64,000 nt of DNA, taken from contig CAWBJQ010000014.1 of the NCBI GenBank assembly GCA_963789075.1, positions 372,001 to 436,000 of the forward strand. Direction: 5' to 3'. The position numbers were made by a program, and so were the translations under genes. Numbering within the stretch: position 1 is the first letter of the stretch; each line of letters starts with the position of its first letter. Shown here in pieces: positions 49,331 through 58,592 of the stretch. The notes under the pieces are model-generated. The model was not told the origin of the DNA and did not search any database. It saw only the letters and a list, made by a program, of their open reading frames with translations. This DNA is from DATATJ01 sp963789075 (lineage in GTDB: Bacteria > Acidobacteriota > Vicinamibacteria > Vicinamibacterales > CAVVIG01).

Positions 49331-50083
49331 TTGTTACGCGCGTACGGGGTTAGCGACAAGGGCCGCGTTCGGCCAACGAACGAAGACTGCTTCGCCATCG
49401 ACGAGGCGCACCGGCTCTGTGTGGTCGCCGACGGAATGGGCGGGCACAATGCGGGCGAGGTGGCCGCTCGACTCGCCGTCGACACCGTCGTCGAGACCGT
49501 GCGCGACGGCGTCGACGGATGGCCGTTCGGCGTGGACCCGTCGTTGTCCGAGTCTGGAAACCTGCTGCGAACTGCCGTGTCGCTGGCCAGCGCACGCATC
49601 TTCGAGGCCGCGACGACCGCGGATGAGTACGCCGGCATGGGCACCACCGTGGTGGCCGCGCTGGTGTCTGGTCACCGCATCGCGGTTGGCCACGCGGGGG
49701 ACAGCCGCTTTTACCTGTTCGCGGGCGGCCGCCTGCGTCAGCTCACCCACGACGACTCGTGGATGGCGCGCATGCTGGCGGACGACCCCGAGGCCGATCC
49801 CAGGGTCCTGCAGCATCACCCGATGCGCAACGCGCTCACCAACGTGGTCGGCGCGCGCTTACACACGCAGGTGCACATCGCCGAAGAAACGCTGGGCGAC
49901 GGCGACCTGCTGCTGCTCACGACCGATGGCATCCACGGCGTCCTGGACGAGCGTCGCATCGAGCAGTTGCTGCGCGACGCCGACGATCTGGCGCACACGG
50001 CCGAGGCGTTCATCGCAGCGGCGCTGGCGCGCGGCAGCCGCGACAATTGCACGGTGATCGTGGCGCGTTACACGCCCGACTGA
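49331..50083 (+). CDS. PP2C family serine/threonine phosphatase
   Basis: 250 residues. Metal-binding motifs are intact: RPTNEDCF, VADGMGGHNAGEVA, GHAGDSRFYL, TTDGIHG and SRDNCTVIVARY. The Asp residues of these motifs bind the Mn/Mg pair. Such phosphatases reverse Ser/Thr kinase signalling. The start TTG 49331 follows a GACTG repeat. Its 3' end overlaps the convergent glycosyltransferase gene by 16 bases. Confidence 0.93.
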   Translation: MLRAYGVSDKGRVRPTNEDCFAIDEAHRLCVVADGMGGHNAGEVAARLAVDTVVETVRDGVDGWPFGVDPSLSESGNLLRTAVSLASARIFEAATTADEYAGMGTTVVAALVSGHRIAVGHAGDSRFYLFAGGRLRQLTHDDSWMARMLADDPEADPRVLQHHPMRNALTNVVGARLHTQVHIAEETLGDGDLLLLTTDGIHGVLDERRIEQLLRDADDLAHTAEAFIAAALARGSRDNCTVIVARYTPD

Positions 50084-50799
50084 CGGGAAGGCGGCTGTCG
50101 CCCGTCAGGCGCGATGCGGCATTTGATCAGCGCGTAGACGGCGTCGACCCCGTCGATCCAGCGGATCTTCTTGCCGTCGTCGACACGGCGCGGGTTGTAA
50201 TCGATCGGCAGTTCGAGAATCCGATGCCCGGCGCGCAGCACCTTCGCCGTGAACTCCGGCTCGAAATCGAATCCCACGCAGCGCAGCCGCATGCCATCCA
50301 GTATCTCGCGGCGAAAGACTTTATATGCCGTTTCCATGTCGGTGAGACGCGACCCGTAGAGCACGTTCGTCAGGGTTGTCAGCGCGCGATTGGCGAGACG
50401 CGTCCGCCGCGGGACCGGATTCGAGCCGCTGGCGAACCGCGATCCATACACGACCTGGCTCCGGCCGTCGAGAATCGGCTGCACCAGCCGCATGTGCTGC
50501 TGCGGATCGAGCTCGAGATCGGCATCCTGAATCAGCACGATATCTCCGGTCGCGTGGCGCAACCCGAGCCGTACCGCTGCGCCTTTGCCGAGATTGATCG
50601 GGTTGTCGAAGACGCGCACCGCCGCGTCCGTGCGCCATCGGCTGCGGTCGATGTTCAGCGCCGTGTCGTCGCTCGATCCGTCGTTCACCACGAGCACCTC
50701 ACGCTCGAGGGCGCCTACATCCACGGCCAGCACGCGCTCGACGACCTCGGCGATCGTCTGCGCTTCGTTGTACACCGGGACGATGATTGACAGCTTCAT
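50068..50799 (-). CDS. Family 2 glycosyltransferase (dolichyl-phosphate-mannose-synthase-like)
   Basis: 243 residues with the GT-A pattern: IIVPVYNEAQTIAEVV, LVVNDGSSDDT, NLGKGAAVRLGL, and DADLELDP (DxD-type, metal/nucleotide-sugar). YGSRFASG and FDFEPEFTAKVLRAG match the ALG5/DPM1-like branch. It attaches a sugar to a lipid carrier in the cytoplasm. It overlaps the upstream PA14/GT39 gene by 4 bases, so the two probably act on the same glycan route. Confidence 0.92.
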   Translation of the reverse strand: MKLSIIVPVYNEAQTIAEVVERVLAVDVGALEREVLVVNDGSSDDTALNIDRSRWRTDAAVRVFDNPINLGKGAAVRLGLRHATGDIVLIQDADLELDPQQHMRLVQPILDGRSQVVYGSRFASGSNPVPRRTRLANRALTTLTNVLYGSRLTDMETAYKVFRREILDGMRLRCVGFDFEPEFTAKVLRAGHRILELPIDYNPRRVDDGKKIRWIDGVDAVYALIKCRIAPDGRQPPSRQSGV

Positions 50800-53117
50800 G
50801 GCTGGACCGGACGCCTCACGTCCGCACGCTCGTAGATCTCCATTGTCGGATTGATATCACGCAGCGTGGAGAACGACTGCGCTTCGAGTCGCGCGCCGAC
50901 AAGGTCGGGATGTGCGGCCGGCAACCAGGGCCACGGCGCCGCCGTGCGGTACCGGAAGGCCAGCCGGTAGCCGAGCGTCTGCTGCTGTAAACCCCGAATG
51001 AGGTGTCCGAGTCCGGTATCCACCGGAATCGCGCGTGCGTAGTCGGCATTCAGCACGTAGTACGCGGGCTTGGCCTCGCGCAGGTCGTCGATCGATCCGA
51101 GATCCGCAGTGTTGAAGTCGTCCAGCCGCGGCAGGACGGTCGGCGGAAAAACCGTGCCGACCAACTGCGCGGACGACACCCGCGCCTGCAACCATGCTTC
51201 TGTGGCGCCGCGGGAGTCGCGAACCATCAACACGTCTACGGTCGTCGCGTAGAGCACCGTATACCCGAAGACACTCGTGACCAGCGCCGCGCGCCAGTGC
51301 GGGACGGTGCCTCGCCGGCTCTGGAGAAAACGATCGATCGCCAGACCGCCGAACAGCGCCTGGACGATGCAGATCGGCAGTAAGTACCGGTCATAGACGT
51401 ACAGGATCGTGTCGATGAACCCGACGTAGTAGCCGACGATCACGAGCACCAGGGCGACTGCGACGCGCCGGGTCCGATTTTCAGTGACGGCGACCATCAC
51501 GCCGATCAGGCTCACGATCCACAGCGGCCATCCCCAGGAGCGCTGATTCAGATCCGCGGTCAACCGCAGCAGCGCGAGCCGGCCTGCAAGCGTCGGCTCC
51601 ACCATACGATAGGGCTCGCTGCCGATGCCCGTGATGTCTCTGACGTGGTGGATGAATCCTGCCAGGTTGAACGGAATGTTGTGGACAACAGCGAACACGA
51701 CAGCGGCGGCCAGTCCAATCAGCGCCAGCCGCCCATTCAGGATCGCGCAGCGCAGCGGATGCGGCAGCCCCTTTTCCCGGTTGATCCGCCACAGATGATA
51801 GAGAACGACGGCGGGCGTCAGCAGATACAGGGCATACGCCTGGTCCTTCGTGCAGATCGCCAGCGTCGCGGCCACGGCAAACAGGATTCCGTCTTTGAGG
51901 CTGCCCCCATCCAGCAGACGAAGGTAGAACACGAGCGACAGGGCAAACCAGAAGACGTACGGCACCTCCGGGTTCGCGGTTTTCGCGTAATAGATGAACG
52001 GCACGAGCAGAGCCACCATCGCCGCCGCAAACACACCGGCGCGTCTGCCAAACGCGCGCGCGCCGCACGCGTACACCGCAATCAGCGTCCCGACGCCGGC
52101 CGCGACGCTGACCAGTCGGCTCAGCAGCGGTAGCAACACGTCCTGGAACTGGTAGGTCAGGCGGACCCAGCCGAAATGCTTCGCCACCAGCCACGGGCTG
52201 AAAACGATCGTCAACACGTAGAAATGAAACGGTGGGTAGCGGTTGAACCAGCCATTCGTGAAGCCTTGGGACAGCGAGAGGAGGACCGAAGTCGGCGTGA
52301 TCTCGTCGCCTGCCCACAGGGCGGGAAGGCCCCACCAGATGCCGGTCGCGTTCAGGACCGTTGATCCCCCGATCACCATCAGCAGCGCGCGGCCTGTCGA
52401 ATCTGCGGCCAGTGTCCTGGCGCGCCCGACGAGGTGCGGCCGAAGTGTCTCCGCGCCGAAGATGAGGATCGCGCCAACCCAGAGCCAGAAGGCGCCCTCC
52501 AGGCCCAGCCGAAGGAGCACGCTTGCGAGCGTCCGCGCGGGTCCGGCGTGCCGCGATGACAGGATCCACGGCGGCACCATCGTCATCGACTGCCCGTCGC
52601 GCGCCCACAGGAGCGCAAAGCGGAGATCGCCGCCGTCCTGGAAATACTTCACGAAAATCGAGTGGACGCCTCGATCGAGGTGGCGCGCCCGGGCGACCGT
52701 CTGCGCCCCGTGACGGCCTCCGTTGTCAACGATCAGTTGGCCGTCAATATAGAGCCAAGAGCCATCGTCGGATGTCGTTGCGAAGGTGTACGTGCCCGAG
52801 CGCCACGTCATGAGCGAACCGGCCCAGGTGGCGCTGAAGCGCTGCGGCGGATCGCCCTGCCACGCCGCAACGAGGGCATCGGTGGACGGCTGCAGTTCGA
52901 TCGCCTCGTGAACCGGATCCGACTGCCACTGGGAATCCGCATAGTACGTGGCGAGCAGACCCTCCGGAAGCGGGTCGACCCAGTGAGCGACGCCCAGGAC
53001 GACCAGCAGCAAAGTGGCGCCGACGACCGCGATGCGCCAGGCGCCGAGGGGTGATTTTGGAAGGCTGATGCGTGGATTGTACGAGAAAAAGGCGAGCCCG
53101 CGAGGGCTCGCCTTCAT
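50796..53117 (-). CDS. PA14-domain GT39-like membrane glycosyltransferase
   Basis: 773 residues. TM1 (about 26-47), then an extracytoplasmic PA14 domain (about 52-185: YYADSQWQSDPVHEAI, TYTFATTSDDGSWLYIDGQ, GVHSIFVKYFQDGGDLRF), then about ten TM segments of the ArnT/PMT type with WAGDEITPTS carrying the probable catalytic Asp-Glu. Such enzymes transfer sugar from a lipid carrier to an acceptor outside the membrane; the PA14 domain may bind that acceptor. The ATG at 53117 lies inside the terminator hairpin of the preceding gene, so the start is uncertain. Confidence 0.85.
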   Translation of the reverse strand: MKASPRGLAFFSYNPRISLPKSPLGAWRIAVVGATLLLVVLGVAHWVDPLPEGLLATYYADSQWQSDPVHEAIELQPSTDALVAAWQGDPPQRFSATWAGSLMTWRSGTYTFATTSDDGSWLYIDGQLIVDNGGRHGAQTVARARHLDRGVHSIFVKYFQDGGDLRFALLWARDGQSMTMVPPWILSSRHAGPARTLASVLLRLGLEGAFWLWVGAILIFGAETLRPHLVGRARTLAADSTGRALLMVIGGSTVLNATGIWWGLPALWAGDEITPTSVLLSLSQGFTNGWFNRYPPFHFYVLTIVFSPWLVAKHFGWVRLTYQFQDVLLPLLSRLVSVAAGVGTLIAVYACGARAFGRRAGVFAAAMVALLVPFIYYAKTANPEVPYVFWFALSLVFYLRLLDGGSLKDGILFAVAATLAICTKDQAYALYLLTPAVVLYHLWRINREKGLPHPLRCAILNGRLALIGLAAAVVFAVVHNIPFNLAGFIHHVRDITGIGSEPYRMVEPTLAGRLALLRLTADLNQRSWGWPLWIVSLIGVMVAVTENRTRRVAVALVLVIVGYYVGFIDTILYVYDRYLLPICIVQALFGGLAIDRFLQSRRGTVPHWRAALVTSVFGYTVLYATTVDVLMVRDSRGATEAWLQARVSSAQLVGTVFPPTVLPRLDDFNTADLGSIDDLREAKPAYYVLNADYARAIPVDTGLGHLIRGLQQQTLGYRLAFRYRTAAPWPWLPAAHPDLVGARLEAQSFSTLRDINPTMEIYERADVRRPVQP
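53089..53114 (-). terminator. Intrinsic terminator of the zinc-ribbon gene
   Basis: An 11-bp perfect stem (53089-53099 with 53104-53114) with a GCGA tetraloop on the plus strand; read on the minus strand it is followed by TTTTT. It lies 47 bases after the stop of 53161-53532 and overlaps the first codons of the PA14/GT39 gene. Confidence 0.8.
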
Positions 53118-53160
53118 TGTCTGACGGTCGACAGGACCTGATTTATCTATTACTTACGAC

Positions 53161-53532
53161 TTACTCGACGTAGCTGTAACCGCAGTTTTCGCAGGTCCAC
53201 GTGCGCCCCTGGCGGTACATGTTGCCGCCGCACTGTGGGCATTCGCGGTATTCGTTCCCGTCGGCGTCGAGCTTCGTTTCAGAGCCCGAGTCGGCGGTGT
53301 CCGCAGGCTTCTGCTTGTCGTCGCTCTTGGCGTCGTCGGTTTTCTTGTCGTCTGTCTTCTTGTCGTCCGTTTTTTTCTTGTCGTCCTTCGACGGATCCTG
53401 TTCCTGTGCGTAGCCGATCAGGGGAGACGCAGCAGCGACGCCGACGATCATCGCGGCAGCCAGCCCGGACCCACGGAGGAAGCCTCGGCGGCCGACCTTG
53501 CTTTCGAGCTTCTTGAGGATTTCGTCGTTCAT
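53161..53532 (-). CDS. Tat-exported zinc-ribbon protein with Lys/Asp-rich linker
   Basis: 123 residues. A twin-arginine signal (R15-R16, GRRGFLRGSG plus a hydrophobic core to Ala36) leads to a linker of repeated TDDKK units (about 45-75) and a C-terminal ribbon with C98-x2-C101 (CPQCGG) and C114-x2-C117 (CENCGY). The ribbon probably binds zinc or iron; rubredoxin is less likely because the spacing between pairs is short. Role unknown. It has its own terminator at 53089. Confidence 0.75.
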   Translation of the reverse strand: MNDEILKKLESKVGRRGFLRGSGLAAAMIVGVAAASPLIGYAQEQDPSKDDKKKTDDKKTDDKKTDDAKSDDKQKPADTADSGSETKLDADGNEYRECPQCGGNMYRQGRTWTCENCGYSYVE

Positions 53533-53593
53533 GTTGGTGAGTATAGGGTGGTTACGGCCACGAGGCAGGTAATTTTTTGTCTGTGAATCATGA

Positions 53594-54277
53594 CTAACCG
53601 ACGAATTTGTAGCCGGCGCCGTGCACTGTCAGGATGTGCTCCGGTTCGTGCGGGGCGGCCTCGATCTTTTGCCGTAGCTTCGCCACGAAATTGTCTATCG
53701 TCCGCGTCGTTGGCGACTCCTCGTAGCCCCAGACCTGATTGAGGATCTGCTCCCGGGTGACGACTTGGCCCGTATGGGCAACCAGGTAGCGCAGCAGGTC
53801 GAATTCCCGTGCGGTGAAGTCGATGCGCTGTCCGGCGCGGTGCGCCTGATGCGTCCGGAAGTCGATTTCGATATCGCCGATGCGGCACGTCTCGAGGCCG
53901 GACGGACGGCCGCCGGCGCGCCGCAGCACGGCGCGCACGCGCGCGAGCAGCTCCGTGATGCTGAAGGGCTTGGTGACGTAGTCGTCGGCGCCCAACTCGA
54001 GCCCGAGGACCTTTTCTGTTTCCTGCGATCGCGCCGTGAGCATCACCACGGCGGTCGGGTTGGCGCGGGCCCGCAGCTCGCGGCACACTTCGAATCCGTT
54101 CTTGCGCGGCAGCGTGATATCGAGAATCACCAGATCGGGCGCGGTCGAGATCGCCTTTGACAGGCCGTCCTCGCCGTCCGCCGCTGTAATTACCTCGTAC
54201 CCTTCGAGCTCGAGGTTGTCACGCAGTCCGAGCAACATCTGCGGTTCGTCCTCGATCACCAGAATCCGTTTCGTCAC
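53594..54277 (-). CDS. OmpR-family response regulator
   Basis: 227 residues. Receiver domain: E9-D10-E11 acidic pocket (VIEDEP), phospho-acceptor D53 (VILDITLP), Thr (MLTARS) and Lys (YVTKPFS). The C-terminal winged-helix DNA-binding domain has TAREFDLLRYLVAH, REQILNQVWGYE, TIDNFVAKLRQKIE and the end VHGAGYKFVG. It controls transcription when phosphorylated by the adjacent kinase, whose frame overlaps its start. It starts GTG 54277 (VTKRILVI). Confidence 0.95.
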   Translation of the reverse strand: MTKRILVIEDEPQMLLGLRDNLELEGYEVITAADGEDGLSKAISTAPDLVILDITLPRKNGFEVCRELRARANPTAVVMLTARSQETEKVLGLELGADDYVTKPFSITELLARVRAVLRRAGGRPSGLETCRIGDIEIDFRTHQAHRAGQRIDFTAREFDLLRYLVAHTGQVVTREQILNQVWGYEESPTTRTIDNFVAKLRQKIEAAPHEPEHILTVHGAGYKFVG

Positions 54278-56001
54278 CGTGGGCCTCTCCTGGATACAAC
54301 GGGAAATGAAGCGTAAACGTACTGCCGCGACCCGGTTCGCTGTCCACGCGCACGAAGCCGCCGTGCCCGCGCATCACGTGATCGACGATGGCGAGCCCGA
54401 GACCGGTGCCTTGGGGGCCGGATCCCGCATCGGTCTGGATGCGGTAGAACTTGCGAAAGATTTTGCGCTGTAACTTCGGCGGAATGCCAATGCCGCGATC
54501 GGTGACGCGCACGCGTCCGTAGCCGTCGACCGCGTCCACGTCGACGCGGACGTCGCGGTGCTCCGGCGAGTATTTCATCGCGTTCGACAGCAGGTTCTCG
54601 ATCGCCTGCTCGGCAGCTTCCGGATCGATGAACACCACCGTCGCCCCTGGCGCAGTGGCCAGCGTCACCGTGAATTGATTGTGCTGGAACTGGCTCTGCA
54701 GCGCGTCGAGCACCCGCTTGACCATCACTGCGAGATCGACCGGTTCGCGGCGATAGCGACGGAGGCCCGCTTCGATCTTGGAGAAATCGAGCAGGTTGTT
54801 GATCAGGCGCGTGAGCTTGCGCGCTTCGCTGTTGATGATGCGGTAGTACTCCTGGGCCCGATCGGTATTCTTCAACCGCCCGAGCTCGAGCGTTTCCGCG
54901 AACAGCTGGATGAGGGCCAACGGCGTTTTCAGATCGTGCGACACGCTCGAGACGAAGCTCGACTTGAGCTCCGCCAGCCGGACTTCGCGCGCCGCGGCGC
55001 GCGCGACGAAGAACACGCCGAGCGCCATGATCCCGGCCAGCACCGCCATCATCGCGCGCTGCGGACGCTCGCGCGCGGCGATGATTTGCGGAATCGTCTG
55101 ATCGCCGTAGCCCGTCACGATTCGCCAGACCTGAGGCGGATGCTTCGCCGGCGCGGCGAAGCCCACCAGTTCCTGATCGAAGAACACCAAGCGGAAACTT
55201 CCGCTCGTCCACGTAGTGCAGCGGGGCCGACGTGCGGCTGGGCGGAAAGATGACACGGTTCTCGGCGTCGAGGAGCGTGACCTCGAGGGGCGGGAATCCA
55301 ATCGGCCCCTCGATCGCCCGCACCTGGCGGGCGAGGAACGCCGGAAAGTACTGCTGTCGCAGCCTCTGCGCGTCCACCGCCAAGCGCGACAAAGCTCGTC
55401 AGCCGATCGCGCGACGGAAACGTGAAGCGGAGTTGCCCCTGAAAGAAGATGTCGCGGCCGCCCACGGTCGCTTCGAACTCGCTGATGGCGCGCTTCTCGG
55501 GCGCCAGCTCGTGAAACCGCCGCGCGAGCAGCGCGGCTTCCGGCGGGTTGGTGATGAACTCGTGGCTGTCGCGGTCGTACGCCAGCACCTCGTCCGCGGT
55601 GTGCTGACAGTCTCGTCCGACCAGACGTAGTAGCGGCTGACGAATGTGTCGATCTCCATCGACCGCTGAAACGCGGCCTCGATGAACGGCAGGTCCAGCG
55701 GCTCGGTCTGCGCCTGCGTGATGCGAAGCAGCACGTTCAGCTGCGGCGCCTTGAGCGCATCTTTCACGCTCTTCGCCACGCCGTCGCTCGTCTCCTGACT
55801 GAGCTGACGCAGAACGACGGTGGAGGACTGGCCCAGGTTCGACAGCGATCGGAACTGGAAATAGAACAGGACGGCGACGGGAATCGCCACGGCGATGGCC
55901 AGCCCCGCCGCCAATCGCAGGCTGCGGTCGCGAGTCAGCTGACCGAACGCCGATGGCCCCACCCCTCGGCCGGCCGCCGCGCGGGAGCCGGGATTGTCCA
56001 T
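54219..56001 (-). CDS. Membrane sensor histidine kinase (N-terminal part frameshifted)
   Basis: From ATG 56001. TM1 (LRLAAGLAIAVAIPVAVLFYF), a sensor region broken by changes near 55610, 55390 and 55195, TM2 (MMAVLAGIMALGVFFVARAA), the phospho-acceptor His in SSVSHDLKTPLALIQ, N-box ENLLSNAMKYSP, G1 DRGIGIP and G2 GTGLGLAIV. About 590 residues if corrected. The final frame ends at 54219, overlapping the regulator start by 59 bases. It probably senses an envelope signal; the sensor domain is not recognised. Confidence 0.9.
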
Positions 56002-56022
56002 GATGCCACCAGCTTACACCGT

Positions 56023-57366
56023 TCAGCCGTGCGGTTCGTCGCTGCGGGCGATCGCCTCGCCAATCCGCTCCACGAAATGGCGGTGCGCTCCCAGTTCCGG
56101 ATGCTGCGCCAGCAGCGCCTGTGCGATCTCGTAGGCCTCGAGCAGGAGATCGTCGCGCTCCCCGGCAGGCGCCCGGTTGGCGAACTGCCACAGATCGCGC
56201 TCGGCGCCTGCGGCGTCGCCATTCGCGAATCGCATGACCGCCAGCCGGCAGCCCTGACGCCGGTTTTTCTCGGGATCGCGCCGCTGGCCCTCTTCGTACG
56301 CGGCGAGCGCGGCGCCGAACTGCCCCGCGAGAAACAACGTGTGTCCAAGATTGTAGTAGCCGAACACGAAGGTCGGCGCGAGCTCGATGACGCGCCGGAA
56401 CGCCCGCTCCGATTCCTCGAGCCGCCCCAGCTCGCGGCTGACGACGCCGATGTTGTTCAGGACGGTGAAGCTGTGTGGATCGTTCGCGAGCGCCTGACGG
56501 AAGGCGGCAAGCGCCGCGTCCGGTTGATCGAGCTCGCCGAGCGTTGCGCCAAGATTGCTGAAGGCCGCGGAGAAGGTCGGCATCAGATCGCACGCGCGTT
56601 GGAAGGCGGCGCGCGCCTTCTCCATGTCGTCGTATCCCAGCCAGAACTTGCCGTTTTCGTAGTGCACCGCTTCCCAGTCGGGCGCCAGCGCCGCCGCACG
56701 ATCGAGCGCCGCACGCGCGCCATCCATGTCGCGCGCTTCGCGGCACGCGCTGGCCAGGGCGAGTTGGGCGACCGGATCGTCCCCCGCCGCGGCTGCGGCC
56801 TCGCGACACAGGGCGATCCGCTCTGCGGTGGACGGGCTCTCATAGGCACGAACAACGAGCTCCGTCGACCGCTGATCAACCACGAAGGACGCGAAGGACA
56901 CGAAGGAAAGATCCGATCGGTCCATGTCCGCGGTGAGATCTTTGCCCTCTGTGTCCTTTGTGTCCTTTGTGGTGAAGAGTGCCGGATCATCATCGAGATT
57001 CACCACCTCGAACGACGCCCACGGCCCGCGCGCCTGCAGCGCGTCGCCGGCGTTGCGCTCGAGCACCGCGCGGTCGGCCGTCACGATCACGCGGTCGCTC
57101 GCCTCTAACAGGTCGAGCAGCTTCTGCACGAGATACGTGGACTGCGTCAGCACGAGCCGTGCGCCGCCCGCTTGCGTGTTCGGACATGCCCGTTCGATGT
57201 CGTCGATCGCGACGACACGCGGCGCGCGGCGCGTGAGCATGGCCGGCGCAAACTGGACGAAGGGCAGCGTCGCCGCGTCGAGCGCGACGGTGGGCGCGCC
57301 GCCGCGCGTGCGCGCGACTGCGATCCGCTGCTGACGTGTTCCACCGACGATGAGCAGATGCATCAC
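56023..57366 (-). CDS. TPR-repeat protein with N-terminal ATP-like/FIST-type region
   Basis: 447 residues from GTG 57366 or ATG 57363. The N-terminal 125 residues (LLIVGGTRQQRIAVARTRGG, VVAIDDIERACP, VIVTADRAVLERNAG) look like an ATPase-like fragment with no P-loop seen. About six TPR-like helix pairs follow (AALAPDWEAVHYENGKFWLG, FSAAFSNLGATLGELDQPD, TFVFGYYNLGHTLFLAGQF). An insertion of repeat DNA at residues about 131-163 separates the two parts. It lies upstream of the histidine kinase (22 bases), so it is probably in the same operon. Confidence 0.75.
   Translation of the reverse strand: MMHLLIVGGTRQQRIAVARTRGGAPTVALDAATLPFVQFAPAMLTRRAPRVVAIDDIERACPNTQAGGARLVLTQSTYLVQKLLDLLEASDRVIVTADRAVLERNAGDALQARGPWASFEVVNLDDDPALFTTKDTKDTEGKDLTADMDRSDLSFVSFASFVVDQRSTELVVRAYESPSTAERIALCREAAAAAGDDPVAQLALASACREARDMDGARAALDRAAALAPDWEAVHYENGKFWLGYDDMEKARAAFQRACDLMPTFSAAFSNLGATLGELDQPDAALAAFRQALANDPHSFTVLNNIGVVSRELGRLEESERAFRRVIELAPTFVFGYYNLGHTLFLAGQFGAALAAYEEGQRRDPEKNRRQGCRLAVMRFANGDAAGAERDLWQFANRAPAGERDDLLLEAYEIAQALLAQHPELGAHRHFVERIGEAIARSDEPHG
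56878..56974. repeat. 97-base inverted repeat inside the TPR gene
   Basis: Left arm AACCACGAAGGACGCGAAGG (from 56878) and right arm ending CCTTTGTGTCCTTTGTGGTG (56974) are complementary. Read in the gene's frame it encodes TTKDTKDTEGK and SFVSFASFVVDQ. It is the same class as 33976 and 46147. Confidence 0.85.
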
Positions 57367-57474
57367 GAGGAATTCGATAGTGTCCGGCTTCAGCCGGCGC
57401 TGCCGCGGTCTTCGATCAAGGGAGCCGAAGTGCGGTGATCACTGGAAGCGAAAGCGGCGACAAAAAAAGAAAGC

Positions 57475-57499
57475 GGCGGGTCCAGTGGACCCGCCCTAC
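57475..57499. repeat. GTAG-family palindrome between the TPR and creatininase genes
   Basis: GGCGGGTCC (57475-57483) pairs with GGACCCGCC (57487-57495), and CTAC follows. It is a mirror of the unit at 4001-4027. It may serve as a terminator for the creatininase gene (stop at 57546). Confidence 0.6.
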
Positions 57500-57545
57500 G
57501 AGCTGTTTTCCTACGAGCGATTTCGCGATTTCCGAAATGGCGTGT

Positions 57546-58479
57546 CTATTGCTGCGATGCCTTCGGTGTTGGCGGGATGAATCCTTGAATCTGTCTCACG
57601 GCGTAGTCGACCTTCATGTCGAACGCTTTCTTGCCGAGCGCGACCGTCGAGCGGCGTGCGTCGCCGGTGATGCCGTTGTTCTTGCGCGGCGGCGCGTTCG
57701 GATCGGCGCCGCGGCCGCGGCCCTGTCCCCGCTCTCCGGGCGGCGCGATCGGATCGCCCTCCGCCGTCGGGATCAGCTCCTTGCGCGTGTAGGCCTCGCC
57801 GCCCGAGATACAGCATCGTCGACGTATCGGGAATGCCGGCGTGCGAGCTGCGCGGGTAGCCGTTTGCGGCGAGCCAATCGTCGAAGTCGCCCTGTGCCTT
57901 GGCGTAGACCTCATCGCAGAAGTAGACGTGCCGTCCTTCGGGCGCGTACTTCGCGTCTTCCTTCTTCGCCACCGCGGCGTACGTGTCCGGCTGTCCGCCG
58001 CCGTGATCGCCCATGATCACCACGTTCTTGAATCCGGTCTGCATCGACTGCTCGACGACGCGCTCGAGTACGGCGCCGAGAAGCTCGGGCGTCAGGCCGA
58101 TCGTTCCGGGCAGCGTGGCACTCGCGTTGTTCGGCGTGTAGGGCAGCACCGGCATCGCGATCGCGTTGCCGAGGCGCAGCGCGATCGCCTTGACGGTGGC
58201 GCGTCCCATCAGCGTGTGGCCGCCGTTCACGTTCTGCGGCCCGCGCTGTTCCGTGCCGCCGGTGTAGACCAGCGCGGTCGTCTTGCCGGCCGCCATCGCG
58301 TCGCGCACTTCGGGCCACGTCATCATCTCGAACTCGACGAGCGGCTCCTTCTTGGCTTTGGCGGCTGTGGCCGCCGGCTTCTTGGCCGCCGGCGCGGCGG
58401 TCGTCGCGGCGGGAGGCTGGGCGAACGCAGTGGTCGCCGACAGGGCGATCACCGAGAGCGTCGTAAGCAGACGGTGCAT
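57546..58479 (-). CDS. Creatininase family protein, secreted (one frameshift)
   Basis: About 310 residues from ATG 58479, chosen because AAGGAG lies 7 bases upstream (the TTG at 58485 is not needed). A signal peptide is followed by an Ala/Lys-rich stretch. The creatininase core shows ALVYTGGTEQRGP, NGGHTLMGRATV, GTIGLTPELL, VVIMGDHGGGQPDTY and HAGIPDTSTMLYLG with metal-ligand His/Asp/Glu. A +1 change near 57802 breaks the frame; the true end ...IPPTPKASQQ is in the second frame. Members hydrolyse cyclic amides; export is unusual for the family. Confidence 0.85.
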
Positions 58480-58592
58480 GTGCAATCTCCTTGAGCGTTG
58501 GCGGTGCGTGATGCGGTCGCTATAATGCGATCAACTCTTCACGTTCGCTTGTAATTATTTGTGTACAGAGGGTTTCCGGGTCAACCCATTCG

